A DNA stretch of 64,000 nt from Paenibacillus arenosi (GCF_014841135.1 NZ_JACYTN010000001.1:496001-560000), one strand, 5' to 3'; positions 1 to 9,488 are shown, counted from the stretch's first letter. Translations and numbers: made by a program. The notes: generated from the letters alone by a model not told the origin.

Positions 1-1
1 C

Positions 2-382
2 GATTATTTAAACATATCTGGACAGGATTTTCATACGATGCTTCAGGATGTTTCTGTCATGTCTCTTTGTTCATTGGAGGACCCGATCCGCGAGGAAGAT
101 TCAGAAATGAGAATCTCTTTGTTGGTTGATGAAAAGGCTAAAAATCCTGAGTTCAAAGTGAATGAACATTATTTGCATCAATGCCTTGTTGAAGGGATTG
201 ATAGATTGACAGAAAAAGAGCGTACGGTTGTGTCTCTCTTTTATTATGAAGACTTATCTCTAAGTGAAATTGCAGAGGTTATGAGCCTATCTCCTTCGCG
301 AATCTCACAATTACACTCGAAAGCTATCATGCGCTTGCGTTCGGTACTTGATAAGCATAAGACTATGCTGCTAGAATCGTAG
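2..382 (+). CDS. sigD: RNA polymerase sigma-D factor (FliA/WhiG family), 3' part only
   Basis: Flagellar/motility sigma factor; only the last 126 codons lie in the window, read in frame from base 2, so the start is missing upstream. The C-terminal half carries a clear sigma-70 region 4: LTEKERTVVSLFYYEDLSLSE followed by the helix-turn-helix IAEVMSLSPSRISQLHSKA, which binds the -35 element. The preceding acidic linker (SLEDPIREEDSEM) is where region 3 meets region 4. The following genes (FapA-like, SwrB-like, then rpsB) match the sigD end of the fla/che operon in Bacillales, which supports SigD over other alternative sigma factors. The start and the anti-sigma (FlgM) contact region cannot be judged. 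Confidence 0.9.
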   Translation, partial: DYLNISGQDFHTMLQDVSVMSLCSLEDPIREEDSEMRISLLVDEKAKNPEFKVNEHYLHQCLVEGIDRLTEKERTVVSLFYYEDLSLSEIAEVMSLSPSRISQLHSKAIMRLRSVLDKHKTMLLES

Positions 383-470
383 CGTACGTATGTCATTTGG
401 AATATATGTATTGATAAGTTTACATAGGATATACAATTAGTTCGCTAAATATATGGAAAGGGGAACGACT

Positions 471-1874
471 ATGAGCACCGTGGATATGTTGGCGCAATAT
501 ATGGACGTGACTTTGTCTGAAGATAAAATGAGCGCATATGTGCATGTTTTGAAGCAGGATGACCCTCTTGAATGTACGGCAGATGATGTAATTCTTTATC
601 TCCGGATTCATCAGGTGAAATACGGCATCAATATGGAAGTGCTTCGCGAGATCGTTTCCCAGCCTGAACTGTATGCAAAAACGTCAACATTGGTTGCGAG
701 CGGAAAATTGCCGGTTCCAGGAAAAGACGGCAGTATCAGAGTTCTTATTAATGTTGAGGAAGGGGACTCGCGTCCCCTGGAGCAAGAAGACGGTTCAGTA
801 AATCTTAAAGAACTCAAACAGCTGCAAAATGTAGCGAAAGGTCAAAGGATAGCCGAGTTGGTCCCACCACTTGCCGGGATTCCAGGAATGGATGTTACAG
901 GTGACGTTGTAGATGGAAAAATGGGTAAAGAGGCTCGATTCAAGATTGGTAAAAACGTTGTTGTCGTTGAAGAGGATAGTGCTATGTATGCCGCAATTGA
1001 CGGTCTCATAAGCAAAACAGAAGGCGACAAAATGAATGTGTTTCCTGTATATGAGGTCAATGGAGACGTTGATTATCGGACAGGAAACATTGACTTTATT
1101 GGAACGGTTGTCATTCGTGGGAACGTGTTGACTGGTTTCAAAGTTAAAGCAGCAGGTGATATTCGTGTCTATGGTGGCGTGGAAGGAGCTGTGCTGGAGT
1201 CGCAAGGATCTGTTGAGGTATCAGGCGGTATTATTGCAGGAAATAAGGGTAGTGTTAATGCAAATCACACGATTAAATGCTCTTTCATTCAGGAAGCGAA
1301 CGTAACTGCTGGATTGGACGTAATAGTATCTCAAAGCATCATGCATGCTCAAGTTAGAGCAGGGCGTGGTGTCTTCTGCAAAGGGATGAAAGGTCTTATC
1401 GTTGGCGGACTGATTCAAGCTGGTGAACGGGTGGAAGCTCGCACGATAGGCAATACGATGTCTACAGTAACGACGATCGAAGTTGGAGTACTGCCTGATT
1501 TGCGAAACGAGCTGAACCAGTTGCGTGCGAATCTGAAAGTATGCTCAGACAATCTTGAGAAAACAGAGAAAGCATTGCGTATACTTGATCAGCTTGCATC
1601 AGTCGGACAGCTAACAGATGAAAAGCTTGTTATGCGCATCAAGCTTAATGCAACAAGGAAGCAAGCTACACAAGAAAAATTAAATATTCGGGACCGAATA
1701 CTTGAGATTGAAAGAAAGCTTGAGGAAACAAATGTGTCTCTCGTACATGTCACACAAACGATCTATGGAGGAGCCAAAATCGTTATTGGACGTTATACAC
1801 GATACGTCAAAGATGCTTGTAAGCGCGCTACATTCCAAATTGTGGATGGAGAAGTTGGCATGTCCTCCATGTAG
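471..1874 (+). CDS. FapA (DUF342) family polymer-forming beta-helix protein
   Basis: 467 residues. The middle (about 199-326) has the repetitive Gly/Val pattern of a FapA/DUF342 right-handed beta-helix (IRGNVLTGFKVKAAGDIRVY, VEVSGGIIAGNKGS, VQAG-like turns). It is followed by a charged coiled coil (about 340-430), and an N-terminal FapA_N-like region precedes it. The family is often called flagellar assembly protein A and sits beside motility genes, but its biochemical role is not established. I chose ATG 471 because GGAAAGGGG at 455-463 is well spaced for it; ATG 453 would lie inside that ribosome binding site. It follows sigD by 88 bp and is probably the same operon. Confidence 0.8.
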   Translation: MSTVDMLAQYMDVTLSEDKMSAYVHVLKQDDPLECTADDVILYLRIHQVKYGINMEVLREIVSQPELYAKTSTLVASGKLPVPGKDGSIRVLINVEEGDSRPLEQEDGSVNLKELKQLQNVAKGQRIAELVPPLAGIPGMDVTGDVVDGKMGKEARFKIGKNVVVVEEDSAMYAAIDGLISKTEGDKMNVFPVYEVNGDVDYRTGNIDFIGTVVIRGNVLTGFKVKAAGDIRVYGGVEGAVLESQGSVEVSGGIIAGNKGSVNANHTIKCSFIQEANVTAGLDVIVSQSIMHAQVRAGRGVFCKGMKGLIVGGLIQAGERVEARTIGNTMSTVTTIEVGVLPDLRNELNQLRANLKVCSDNLEKTEKALRILDQLASVGQLTDEKLVMRIKLNATRKQATQEKLNIRDRILEIERKLEETNVSLVHVTQTIYGGAKIVIGRYTRYVKDACKRATFQIVDGEVGMSSM

Positions 1875-1897
1875 CAGCAAACAATTGAGGTGAGGTT

Positions 1898-2224
1898 ATG
1901 AATCTGAAGCCCGTTGAATTGCAGGTAGCAATACCTCGTACACAAGAAGCATCAACGATTCAGAACCAGATGCAGCATCGTCCTGGTGCTGAGCAATCCA
2001 TGCTCAATCATCATGCAGCTAAGCAGATTGAAATATCTCGCCAGCGAGGGGAAGAAGTCGATGCAACGGCGGATGGTCGTATTCGTGATGACGGACAAAA
2101 TGGAGGACATAAAGGGGACGATAAGTCAAGGCAGCAGCGTTCCGAGAGCCAAGGCGAGAACCAGGCTGAAACGATTGCAGCTGAGCACCCTTACAAAGGG
2201 AAACATATTGATTTTTCGGTTTGA
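1898..2224 (+). CDS. Small hydrophilic protein of the sigD region, function unknown
   Basis: 108 residues, with a good ribosome binding site (GAGGTGAGG) just before ATG 1898 and 23 bp after the FapA-like gene. The N-terminus (LKPVELQVAIPRTQEAS) resembles, from memory, a short conserved start found in small proteins of Firmicute flagellar/sigD loci. The rest is charged and low in hydrophobics (many Gln, Asp, Arg, Lys and Gly) and is probably disordered. There is no signal peptide, membrane segment or Cys pair. I do not recognise a function; the position suggests a motility-linked role. Codon use looks like that of the neighbours. Confidence 0.65.
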   Translation: MNLKPVELQVAIPRTQEASTIQNQMQHRPGAEQSMLNHHAAKQIEISRQRGEEVDATADGRIRDDGQNGGHKGDDKSRQQRSESQGENQAETIAAEHPYKGKHIDFSV

Positions 2225-2228
2225 ACAC

Positions 2229-2261
2229 AACGCCGCTGCTCTATGATGAGTTTGCGGCGTT
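2229..2261 (+). terminator. Hairpin after the 108-residue gene, weak U-tract
   Basis: AACGCCGC at 2229-2236 pairs perfectly with GCGGCGTT at 2254-2261 around a 17-nt loop. The following bases (ATAGTTATAATAAAGG) are not a good U-tract, so this may be a processing or partial-termination hairpin. Confidence 0.4.
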
Positions 2262-2307
2262 ATAGTTATAATAAAGGTATTTTCGTCGGATTTAGAGGAG
2301 GACACTA

Positions 2308-2892
2308 ATGGAACAGCCATGGATTTATCTCGTACTATTAGGGGCAGTTATTATGCTCGTTGGCTGGAAAAAACCTGCTCGCAGCAGCGATGAAGCACAA
2401 TTTTCTAAAAATGTGGAAGCAACATTGGAACATTTTATTCACGAAGTTGGTGAAGAGAATGAAAAAGTGCTTGCTGTAGTTGAACAGTTGAAAAAAGAAA
2501 ATGATCTGCGATTTAACGCTGTTCGTCATCGTATGGATGCACTAGAAGCTTCCTTGTCACAGGCTGAAGAGCGTGCATGGCATGCTGAGCAAACACTTGC
2601 ACAGATTCGTCGTGAACAATCTATGCAGCAACCTGTTGGTGTGAATACGTATACAATTGCAGCTGATAGCGGACACACGATTTCAGCACTAGATCATGAT
2701 ATTGTAAGTGAAAGTTCGTCTGATCAACCAAATACAGTGCCGCAATCGATTCGCAGCCGCTATGAACAATTGTTTGCTCTAGTAGACGAGGGTAAGTCCA
2801 ATCAACAGATTGCTGATGAGTTACACATGAATCGCGGTGAAGTTGAGCTTATCCGCCAGCTGAGTCAACAGGAGAGTGAGCGGCGTGTTTAA
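2308..2892 (+). CDS. SwrB-like membrane protein (DUF6115-like)
   Basis: 194 residues. An N-terminal membrane anchor (about 4-20, IYLVLLGAVIMLVGW) is followed by a long charged coiled coil (about 28-110) and a C-terminal helix-turn-helix-like segment (SRYEQLFALVDEGKSNQQIA, then ELHMNRGEVELI). This layout, and the position between sigD and rpsB, matches SwrB of B. subtilis, a swarming protein that promotes flagellar basal-body (FliF/FliG) assembly. I infer a SwrB-like role; the sequence itself shows only the architecture. ATG 2308 follows GAGGAGG. The downstream gene starts inside its last codons, so the two are translationally coupled. Confidence 0.65.
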   Translation: MEQPWIYLVLLGAVIMLVGWKKPARSSDEAQFSKNVEATLEHFIHEVGEENEKVLAVVEQLKKENDLRFNAVRHRMDALEASLSQAEERAWHAEQTLAQIRREQSMQQPVGVNTYTIAADSGHTISALDHDIVSESSSDQPNTVPQSIRSRYEQLFALVDEGKSNQQIADELHMNRGEVELIRQLSQQESERRV

Positions 2893-3448
2893 GGATCGTA
2901 CATTTTTAATCGGTCTAGGAGCAGGAGTCATCATCGGTACGCTAATGCTCCAAATCATGTTGATTGGACAGACAGTGAGTACAGAATTGACAGAACAGCA
3001 GCTTGTACGAGAAGCAGATCGTCAAGGATATGATCTTGTCCCAAAAGATTCAGTGCTTCCATCAAAAAAGGATGGGAACAATTCGGATAAAAGCAAAGCT
3101 GAAGGAGTGAAACAAAATGACTCCACAGATTCCAATCAGGTCAAGTCTACTTCTGGGACTGAGAAGTCAGAGCTTCCTACTGCAAAAAACAAGGTAGCAG
3201 ATAATAATGCTGGTAAAAACAAACCAGACAGTAATATGGTAAGTGTGTTTATACCAGCAAAGTCTACTTCGGATGATATCTCCAAGTTGTTGGAGGCAGC
3301 TGGTGTCGTGAAGGATGCTGACAAGTTCCAACAATTTTTGCAACAGGAGAAAAAGGCTCGAAGTTTGCGCACTGGCAAGTTTCAATTTACACTTCCTATG
3401 ACAGAGCAAGACGTACTGAAAACATTATTGAAAGCTCCGAATGGTTAG
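2885..3448 (+). CDS. Membrane-anchored protein with an MltG-like LysM subdomain only
   Basis: 187 residues from GTG 2885, which is 8 nt after GGAGAG and fits better than GTG 2876. There is one N-terminal membrane segment (about 7-27), a Ser/Lys/Asn-rich linker (about 50-115), and a C-terminal block (VSVFIPAKSTSDDISKLLEA ... RSLRTGKFQF ... EQDVLKTLLKAP). That block resembles the LysM-like N-terminal subdomain of the endolytic transglycosylase MltG/YceG. The catalytic YceG domain with its Glu is absent, so no lytic activity is expected. A peptidoglycan- or partner-binding role is an inference. It overlaps the SwrB-like gene by 8 bp and is the last gene before the rpsB promoter. Confidence 0.6.
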   Translation: MFKDRTFLIGLGAGVIIGTLMLQIMLIGQTVSTELTEQQLVREADRQGYDLVPKDSVLPSKKDGNNSDKSKAEGVKQNDSTDSNQVKSTSGTEKSELPTAKNKVADNNAGKNKPDSNMVSVFIPAKSTSDDISKLLEAAGVVKDADKFQQFLQQEKKARSLRTGKFQFTLPMTEQDVLKTLLKAPNG

Positions 3449-3481
3449 TTGAAATAGAAGATAGATGTAAAGTGAAAATAG

Positions 3482-3510
3482 TTGCAACGTTATACACAAT
3501 ATGATATATT
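3482..3510 (+). promoter_or_regulatory. Sigma-A promoter for rpsB-tsf
   Basis: TTGCAA (3482-3487), 17 bp, TATATT (3505-3510). It lies in the only spacer before rpsB and would give a leader of about 125 nt. Confidence 0.6.
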
Positions 3511-3516
3511 AATTGA

Positions 3517-3642
3517 CGGTGTTAAAACACACGCTGATTAATTTTGGCAAGGGTGCTTTCTGTCGTGGGAAACTGTGCGGGAAGTCTTGTCGGAAGATGA
3601 CATTGGCGGAGGAAAACGAACCAATTAGGAGGTGTAGTGAAG
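3517..3642 (+). promoter_or_regulatory. rpsB mRNA leader, possible structured regulator
   Basis: Untranslated leader between the promoter and rpsB. TAATT..GG at about 3537-3546 can pair with CCAATTA at 3621-3627, which abuts the ribosome binding site AGGAGGTG (3627-3634). A pairing of this kind would hide the ribosome binding site. S2 autoregulation through the leader is known in gamma-proteobacteria; here it is only an inference from position and pairing. Confidence 0.3.
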
Positions 3643-4341
3643 ATGGCAGTTATCTCCATGAAACAGCTTTTGGAAGCTGGCGTACATTTCGGTCACCAGA
3701 CTCGTCGCTGGAACCCAAAGATGGACAGATATATCTTCACAGAACGTAACGGTATTTACATCATTGACTTGCAAAAGACAGTGAAAAAAGTCGAGGAAGC
3801 TTACAACTTTGTAAAATCCCTTGCAGCTGACGGCGGCACAGTGTTGTTCGTTGGTACTAAAAAACAAGCACAAGATTCCGTTAAAGAAGAAGCGGCTCGT
3901 GCTGGTCAATACTTCATCAACCAACGTTGGTTGGGTGGTACATTGACTAACTTCCAAACTATTCAAAAACGTGTTGATCGTTTGAAGAAACTTGAGGCTA
4001 TGGAAGAGGACGGTACTTTCGCAGTACTTCCTAAGAAAGAAGTTATCTTGCTCCGTAAGGAGAAAGATCGTCTTGAGAAATTCTTGGGCGGTATCAAGCA
4101 CATGAAACAATTGCCTAGCGCATTGTTCGTAATCGACCCACGTAAAGAGCGCATTGCTGTTGCAGAAGCTCGCAAATTGGGTATCCCAATCGTAGGTATC
4201 GTTGATACTAACTGCGATCCGGATGAAATCGACTATGTTATCCCTGGTAACGACGATGCAATCCGTGCTGTTAAATTGTTGACTGCTAAAATGGCTGATG
4301 CAATTATCGAAGCTAACCAAGGCGAAGAGACAACAGCTTAA
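3643..4341 (+). CDS. rpsB: 30S ribosomal protein S2
   Basis: 232 residues, typical S2 length. The N-terminus [20 protein letters not shown] and the [13 protein letters not shown] and [20 protein letters not shown] motifs are diagnostic. S2 joins the small subunit late and helps recruit S1 or mRNA. ATG 3643 is 8 nt after AGGAGGTG; GTG 3637 is only 2 nt after it and is rejected. Codon use is strongly biased, as expected for a highly expressed gene. It is followed by a hairpin and then tsf, the usual pairing. Confidence 0.97.
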   Translation: MAVISMKQLLEAGVHFGHQTRRWNPKMDRYIFTERNGIYIIDLQKTVKKVEEAYNFVKSLAADGGTVLFVGTKKQAQDSVKEEAARAGQYFINQRWLGGTLTNFQTIQKRVDRLKKLEAMEEDGTFAVLPKKEVILLRKEKDRLEKFLGGIKHMKQLPSALFVIDPRKERIAVAEARKLGIPIVGIVDTNCDPDEIDYVIPGNDDAIRAVKLLTAKMADAIIEANQGEETTA

Positions 4342-4360
4342 GCATAAGAATTGGATGAAC

Positions 4361-4404
4361 AAAGGGTGGTTGAAAGGTGATTCGCCTCTCGCCGCCCTTT
4401 TTTT
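4361..4404 (+). terminator. Intrinsic terminator or attenuator between rpsB and tsf
   Basis: AAAGGGTGG pairs with CCGCCCTTT (one G-U) with inner pairing, followed by a run of Ts ending at 4404. tsf starts 65 bp later with no obvious new promoter, so this may set an S2:EF-Ts ratio by partial read-through. Confidence 0.7.
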
Positions 4405-4469
4405 AAAGTGAATTGAACTTTACGTCTTCGTTACATAACGAAGCTAATATTGTGTTGGAGGGAACTATC

Positions 4470-5120
4470 ATGGCAGTAAATGCGAGTGCAGTAAAAGAAT
4501 TGCGTGAAAAAACAGGCGCTGGTATGCTTGATTGCAAAAAAGCGTTGGAAGAAGCTAACGGTGATATCGCAAGAGCAAGCGAAATCCTTCGTGAAAAAGG
4601 ATTGGCTGCTGCAGCTAAAAAAGGCGACCGTATCGCTACAGAGGGTGTAGTACAATCCTACATCCACGCTAACGGACGTATTGGCGTATTGGTTGAAATC
4701 AACTGCGAAACTGACTTCGTAGCAATGACAGATCAATTCCAAGCTTTCGCGAAAGACATCGCAATGCATATCGCAGCTTCTGCTCCGAAGTTCGTTCGTC
4801 GTGATGAAGTATCTGCTGATGAGATTGAGAAAGAAAAAGAAATTTTGAAAGCTCAAGCTCTTAACGAAGGCAAGCCTGAAAAAATCGTTGAAAAAATGGT
4901 TGAAGGCCGCATCAGCAAATACTACGAAGAGTTCTGCTTGTTGGAGCAATCTTTCGTTAAAGATCCGGACAAAACAATCGAAGAACTTCTTAAAGAAAAA
5001 ATCGCTACAATCGGCGAAAACATTTCTATCCGTCGCTTCGTTCGTTACGAACTTGGTGAAGGTTTGGAGAAAAAACAAGATAACTTTGTTGAAGAGGTTA
5101 TGGCACAAGCTAAAATGTAA
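4470..5120 (+). CDS. tsf: Elongation factor Ts, short form
   Basis: Guanine-nucleotide exchange factor for EF-Tu. The N-terminal UBA-like domain ([20 protein letters not shown]) and the TDFVA core motif (about residues 80-84) are intact. At 216 residues it is much shorter than the roughly 290 residues of B. subtilis and E. coli EF-Ts, mostly through loss of core subdomain sequence, and resembles the short Thermus-type protein. ATG 4470 follows GGAGGGA at 4457-4463 with good spacing; the upstream in-frame ATG at 4413 lacks a ribosome binding site and encodes no family sequence. Confidence 0.95.
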   Translation: MAVNASAVKELREKTGAGMLDCKKALEEANGDIARASEILREKGLAAAAKKGDRIATEGVVQSYIHANGRIGVLVEINCETDFVAMTDQFQAFAKDIAMHIAASAPKFVRRDEVSADEIEKEKEILKAQALNEGKPEKIVEKMVEGRISKYYEEFCLLEQSFVKDPDKTIEELLKEKIATIGENISIRRFVRYELGEGLEKKQDNFVEEVMAQAKM

Positions 5121-5176
5121 TTTTCATTCGGAAATACATTGCAAGCAAGCCTTAAGGCTATCAACAGGCACGCTGA

Positions 5177-5967
<791 letters not shown>

Positions 5968-5968
<1 letters not shown>

Positions 5969-6522
5969 TGCCGCAAGCAGTTAAGAAAAATGCAGAAGAG
6001 CGTATGGAAAAAGCGATTGGTGCACTCAAACGTGAATTGACGTCACTTCGTGCAGGTCGCGCTACTCCGGCTTTGCTTGATCGTATCCAAGTTGAATACT
6101 ATGGTGCAATGACACCTGTGAATCAGCTTGCTAACCTCAATACGCCAGATGCTCGTACTTTGATGATTCAGCCATGGGATAAATCTTCTATTGGCGCGAT
6201 TGAGAAAGCAATTTTGAAGTCTGATCTTGGATTAACTCCGGCAAATGATGGACAAATGATTCGTATTACGATTCCTGCTCTAACAGAAGAGCGCCGTTTG
6301 GAGCTTGTAAAGCAAACGAAGAAATATGGTGAAGAGGCTAAAGTAGCTGTTCGCAATATTCGTCGTGATGCGAATGATGATATCAAGAAGATGGAGAAGA
6401 CAGATATTTCTGAAGATGAGTCTCGTCGCCATCAAGATGATGTTCAAAAGCTTACAGATAAGTACATAGTCGAAGTTGACAAAGTACTTGCTGCAAAAGA
6501 AAAAGAAATTCTGGAAGTGTAA
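5968..6522 (+). CDS. frr: Ribosome recycling factor
   Basis: 184 residues, typical length. Splits post-termination 70S complexes together with EF-G. The three-helix-bundle pattern and signature segments are present: [20 protein letters not shown], the MIQPWDKS turn, [13 protein letters not shown]-like [13 protein letters not shown], and [18 protein letters not shown]. The start ATG shares one base with the pyrH stop (TAATG). A terminator hairpin follows. Confidence 0.96.
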
Positions 6523-6546
6523 CGTTCTAGACAACAGTGACTTGAT

Positions 6547-6579
6547 ACCCCTCCACACGGTGGGGTTTATTGTCTTTTT
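6547..6579 (+). terminator. Intrinsic terminator after frr
   Basis: ACCCC pairs with GGGGT around a short loop. An outer AGACAA/TTGTCT pairing extends it, and the 3' arm runs into a T-rich tract ending at about 6579. Confidence 0.6.
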
Positions 6580-6644
6580 ATTCGAACCCAACAGTCATAA
6601 GGGCTTCGACGTCAGTATGTTATCACCGGGTTGGAGGAGACGGA

Positions 6645-7415
6645 ATGATTAAGCGATTCCAAGCGTGGTTGAAGCAACGCGAAACTAGCCATAAGCCTTT
6701 GTACGTTTCTAAAGACAATGTCCCAGAACATGTAGCCATTATCATGGATGGCAATGGACGCTGGGCGAAGCGCCGTGGATTGCCTCGTGTTGCTGGCCAT
6801 CATACCGGCATGAAGGCTGTCAAACATGTTACGATAGCTGCAAATGAGTTGGGTATCAAAGTACTTACGATGTATGCATTTTCAACAGAGAATTGGAAAA
6901 GGCCGAAGGATGAAGTTGAGTTTCTAATGAAACTGCCTCAAGAATTTTTGGCTGTTGAATTAGATGAGCTAATCAAAGAAAACGTTCAAGTTCGGATGAT
7001 GGGACATCGGGAACAGTTACCTGAACATACACGCAAACCCTTAGAAGAAGCAATTGAACGGACGAAACACAACACCGGTCTTATTCTTAATTTCGCCTTA
7101 AATTATGGCGGACAGCGTGAGTTGGTTGAAGGTGTTCGTGAAATCGCAGCTGATGTATTAGCAGGACGAGTACAAGTGGACCAGATCGATGAGCAGATGA
7201 TTTCTGCGCATCTTTTAACCAATAATTTGCCTAATCCTGATTTGCTTATTAGGACGAGCGGAGAAATGCGTCTAAGTAACTTTATGTTGTGGCAGTTGGC
7301 ATATAGTGAATTTTGGTTTACTGATGTGCTATGGCCAGACTTTACTGGGGAACACTTGAAGGAAGCCGTAGCCGAGTACCAAAATCGTCATAGGCGGTAT
7401 GGCGGACTACAATAA
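6645..7415 (+). CDS. uppS: Undecaprenyl diphosphate synthase (cis-prenyltransferase)
   Basis: Condenses isopentenyl diphosphate onto farnesyl diphosphate to give the C55 lipid carrier for wall synthesis. The catalytic signature IIMDGNGRWAKRRGLPRVAG (Asp at about 35) and the AFSTENWKRP, LNYGGQRE, LIRTSGEMRLSNFMLWQ and WPDF motifs are intact. 256 residues. ATG 6645 follows GGAGGA. The gene is followed closely by cdsA and dxr, a conserved envelope-lipid cluster. Confidence 0.97.
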   Translation: MIKRFQAWLKQRETSHKPLYVSKDNVPEHVAIIMDGNGRWAKRRGLPRVAGHHTGMKAVKHVTIAANELGIKVLTMYAFSTENWKRPKDEVEFLMKLPQEFLAVELDELIKENVQVRMMGHREQLPEHTRKPLEEAIERTKHNTGLILNFALNYGGQRELVEGVREIAADVLAGRVQVDQIDEQMISAHLLTNNLPNPDLLIRTSGEMRLSNFMLWQLAYSEFWFTDVLWPDFTGEHLKEAVAEYQNRHRRYGGLQ

Positions 7416-7433
7416 GTTGGAGGACGAGTCTAT

Positions 7434-8228
7434 ATGAAACAGCGCATCATGACGGGAGTTATCGCCGGATCGTTCTTTGCAGTGCTGGTTTACATTGGTA
7501 ACTTACCTTATGAAGGATTGCTTATCGCCCTGGCGTTAATTGGATTTTACGAATATGCTCGAATGCTTCATAAGCAGCCGTTTGATTTGATATCACTCTT
7601 AGGATATGGATTAGTTTTATTGCTAACCGTCCCATGGTCACGCTGGGGGATCGAAATCAGCTGGTCTCCGGATATGATTCTGTGGTTGTTTATGTTTATC
7701 GCATTATCCATCACGGTCATTAGTAAAAATCGCATTACGATCCAAAATGCTGCTGTCTTATGGTTCGGAGCATTTTATGTAGGTTTTGGATTTAAATATA
7801 TGATCGTGATTCGAAATGAAATAGAGCACGGATTGTTCTGGACGATACTGCTGTTTGCTGCAGTTTGGTCTTCTGATATTGGTGCCTATTTTGTAGGTAA
7901 AGCGATAGGCAAGCATAAATTATGGCCGGCGATTAGCCCTAACAAAACAATTGAAGGTGCTCTTGGAGGCGTGCTTGTATCTATAATTGTATGCTTGATT
8001 GGTGCTTTCGTGAATCCAGACATGATGTCGATTACGCAAGCAGTAATGGTTGGCTTAACCGTTTCTCTTGCGGGCCAAATGGGTGATTTGATCCAGTCAG
8101 CGTACAAGCGAGTACAGGGGGTTAAAGATTCTGGAAATTTACTTCCAGGACATGGCGGTGTACTTGATCGTTGTGACAGTTGGTTAATTGTATTCCCATT
8201 TGCGTACTTCATAGGTGTTGTTTATTAG
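7434..8228 (+). CDS. cdsA: Phosphatidate cytidylyltransferase
   Basis: Makes CDP-diacylglycerol from phosphatidic acid and CTP, the precursor used by PgsA (also in this window). An integral membrane protein of 264 residues with about seven hydrophobic segments. The C-terminal family signature is present: SAYKRVQGVKDSGNLLPGHG followed by GVLDRCDS. It follows uppS by 18 bp with a GGAGGACGAG ribosome binding site. Confidence 0.96.
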   Translation: MKQRIMTGVIAGSFFAVLVYIGNLPYEGLLIALALIGFYEYARMLHKQPFDLISLLGYGLVLLLTVPWSRWGIEISWSPDMILWLFMFIALSITVISKNRITIQNAAVLWFGAFYVGFGFKYMIVIRNEIEHGLFWTILLFAAVWSSDIGAYFVGKAIGKHKLWPAISPNKTIEGALGGVLVSIIVCLIGAFVNPDMMSITQAVMVGLTVSLAGQMGDLIQSAYKRVQGVKDSGNLLPGHGGVLDRCDSWLIVFPFAYFIGVVY

Positions 8229-8277
8229 TAAATAAAACAACATCATAACGCGGCAACATAATGAATAGAGGTGTTTC

Positions 8278-9429
8278 ATGAAACGGATCGCTCTACTAGG
8301 TTCCACAGGTTCGGTTGGAACTCAGACGTTAGATGTGGTAGCACAGCACCCTGAGCAATTTCAAATCGAAGCAATGGCTGCTGGGCGGAACATTGATTTG
8401 CTATTGCAGCAAGTGAAGCAATTTCGTCCAAAGCTAGTATCGGTACAGGACAAGGCAACTGCTGATGCGATTCGGATTCATCTGCCAGAAGGAACGGCAC
8501 TGACACATGGTGATGAAGGTCTAATCGAGGTAGCTTCTGTTGCTGAAGCGGACACGGTTGTTACCGCAGTGGTAGGAAGTATCGGATTGAAGTCTACGTT
8601 AGCTGCTATTGAACAAGGCAAACAGATCGGTTTGGCTAACAAGGAAACGCTTGTCACAGCTGGACATCTTGTCACAGCGGCGGCTCGCAAGCATAATGTA
8701 GCTTTGTTACCGATTGACAGTGAACATTCAGCTATATTCCAATGCTTAAACGGAGAATCTATGCGTCATTTGCGCTCGATTACGTTGACAGCATCGGGAG
8801 GTAGCTTCCGAGATAAAGGTAGAGAAGAACTTAAAGATGTAACCGTAGAGCAAGCGTTGAACCACCCTAACTGGTCTATGGGTGCCAAAATTACAATAGA
8901 TTCCGCTACAATGGCGAATAAAGGTTTAGAAGTTATTGAGGCACACTGGTTATTCGACATTCCTTATGAGCAAATACAAGTGCTCATTCATCCCGAAAGC
9001 ATTATTCATTCTTTCGTCGAATATGTCGACGGTTCCGTTATTGCGCAGCTTGGGCTGCCTGACATGCGCGTACCTATCCAATATGCATTGACATATCCTG
9101 AACGGCTTGAGATGAAGGGGCCGTCACTAAGCTTGGCTGAGATTGGGAAGCTTCATTTCCGTGAAATGGACATGGGCCGTTATCCGATGGTTCGTTATGC
9201 GTATGAGAGTGGACAAGCAGGCGGTACGGCAACCACCGTGTTTAATGCTGCTAATGAAGTTGCGGTAAGTCGCTTCCTCAAAGGGGAGATTGGTTTTCTG
9301 GATATTGAACGCATTGTAGAGAAAGTACTGTCCAATCATCAAGTTCATGCCGAACCTTCTTTAGCTGAAATTGAAGATGCTGATGGAAGAGCAAGAGCAA
9401 TTGCGGCTAGCTTGCCTCCAGTCGAATAA
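8278..9429 (+). CDS. dxr: 1-deoxy-D-xylulose 5-phosphate reductoisomerase
   Basis: Second step of the MEP isoprenoid pathway (DXP to MEP, NADPH-dependent), feeding precursors to UppS. The N-terminal NADPH fold [14 protein letters not shown], the metal-binding [13 protein letters not shown] segment, the SGGSFRD loop, the [21 protein letters not shown] stretch and the NAANEVAV motif are all present. 383 residues, usual length. ATG 8278 follows AGAGGTG. Confidence 0.97.
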   Translation: MKRIALLGSTGSVGTQTLDVVAQHPEQFQIEAMAAGRNIDLLLQQVKQFRPKLVSVQDKATADAIRIHLPEGTALTHGDEGLIEVASVAEADTVVTAVVGSIGLKSTLAAIEQGKQIGLANKETLVTAGHLVTAAARKHNVALLPIDSEHSAIFQCLNGESMRHLRSITLTASGGSFRDKGREELKDVTVEQALNHPNWSMGAKITIDSATMANKGLEVIEAHWLFDIPYEQIQVLIHPESIIHSFVEYVDGSVIAQLGLPDMRVPIQYALTYPERLEMKGPSLSLAEIGKLHFREMDMGRYPMVRYAYESGQAGGTATTVFNAANEVAVSRFLKGEIGFLDIERIVEKVLSNHQVHAEPSLAEIEDADGRARAIAASLPPVE

Positions 9430-9460
9430 CTTGCATACAATTCTAGGACAATGGATTCTC

Positions 9461-9488
9461 TTGTGCGATGATGGAGAATAATGATAAT
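9461..9488 (+). promoter_or_regulatory. Possible promoter before rseP
   Basis: TTGTGC (9461-9466), 16 bp, GATAAT (9483-9488). It lies in the 104-bp spacer between dxr and rseP, which also contains ATTCTC...GAGAAT arms. Confidence 0.35.

Noticed and set aside
1986-2246. 86-codon frame overlapping the 108-residue gene
   Set aside because: No ribosome binding site, and the overlapping frame from 1898 has a good one and a plausible conserved N-terminus.
3625-4362. 245-codon open frame on the minus strand opposite rpsB
   Set aside because: Mirror of a highly biased ribosomal protein gene; the product is Phe/Ser/Cys-rich with no family features and no ribosome binding site.
4431-5108. 225-codon open frame on the minus strand opposite tsf
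   Set aside because: Same cause, strong codon bias of tsf; Phe- and Cys-rich nonsense composition.
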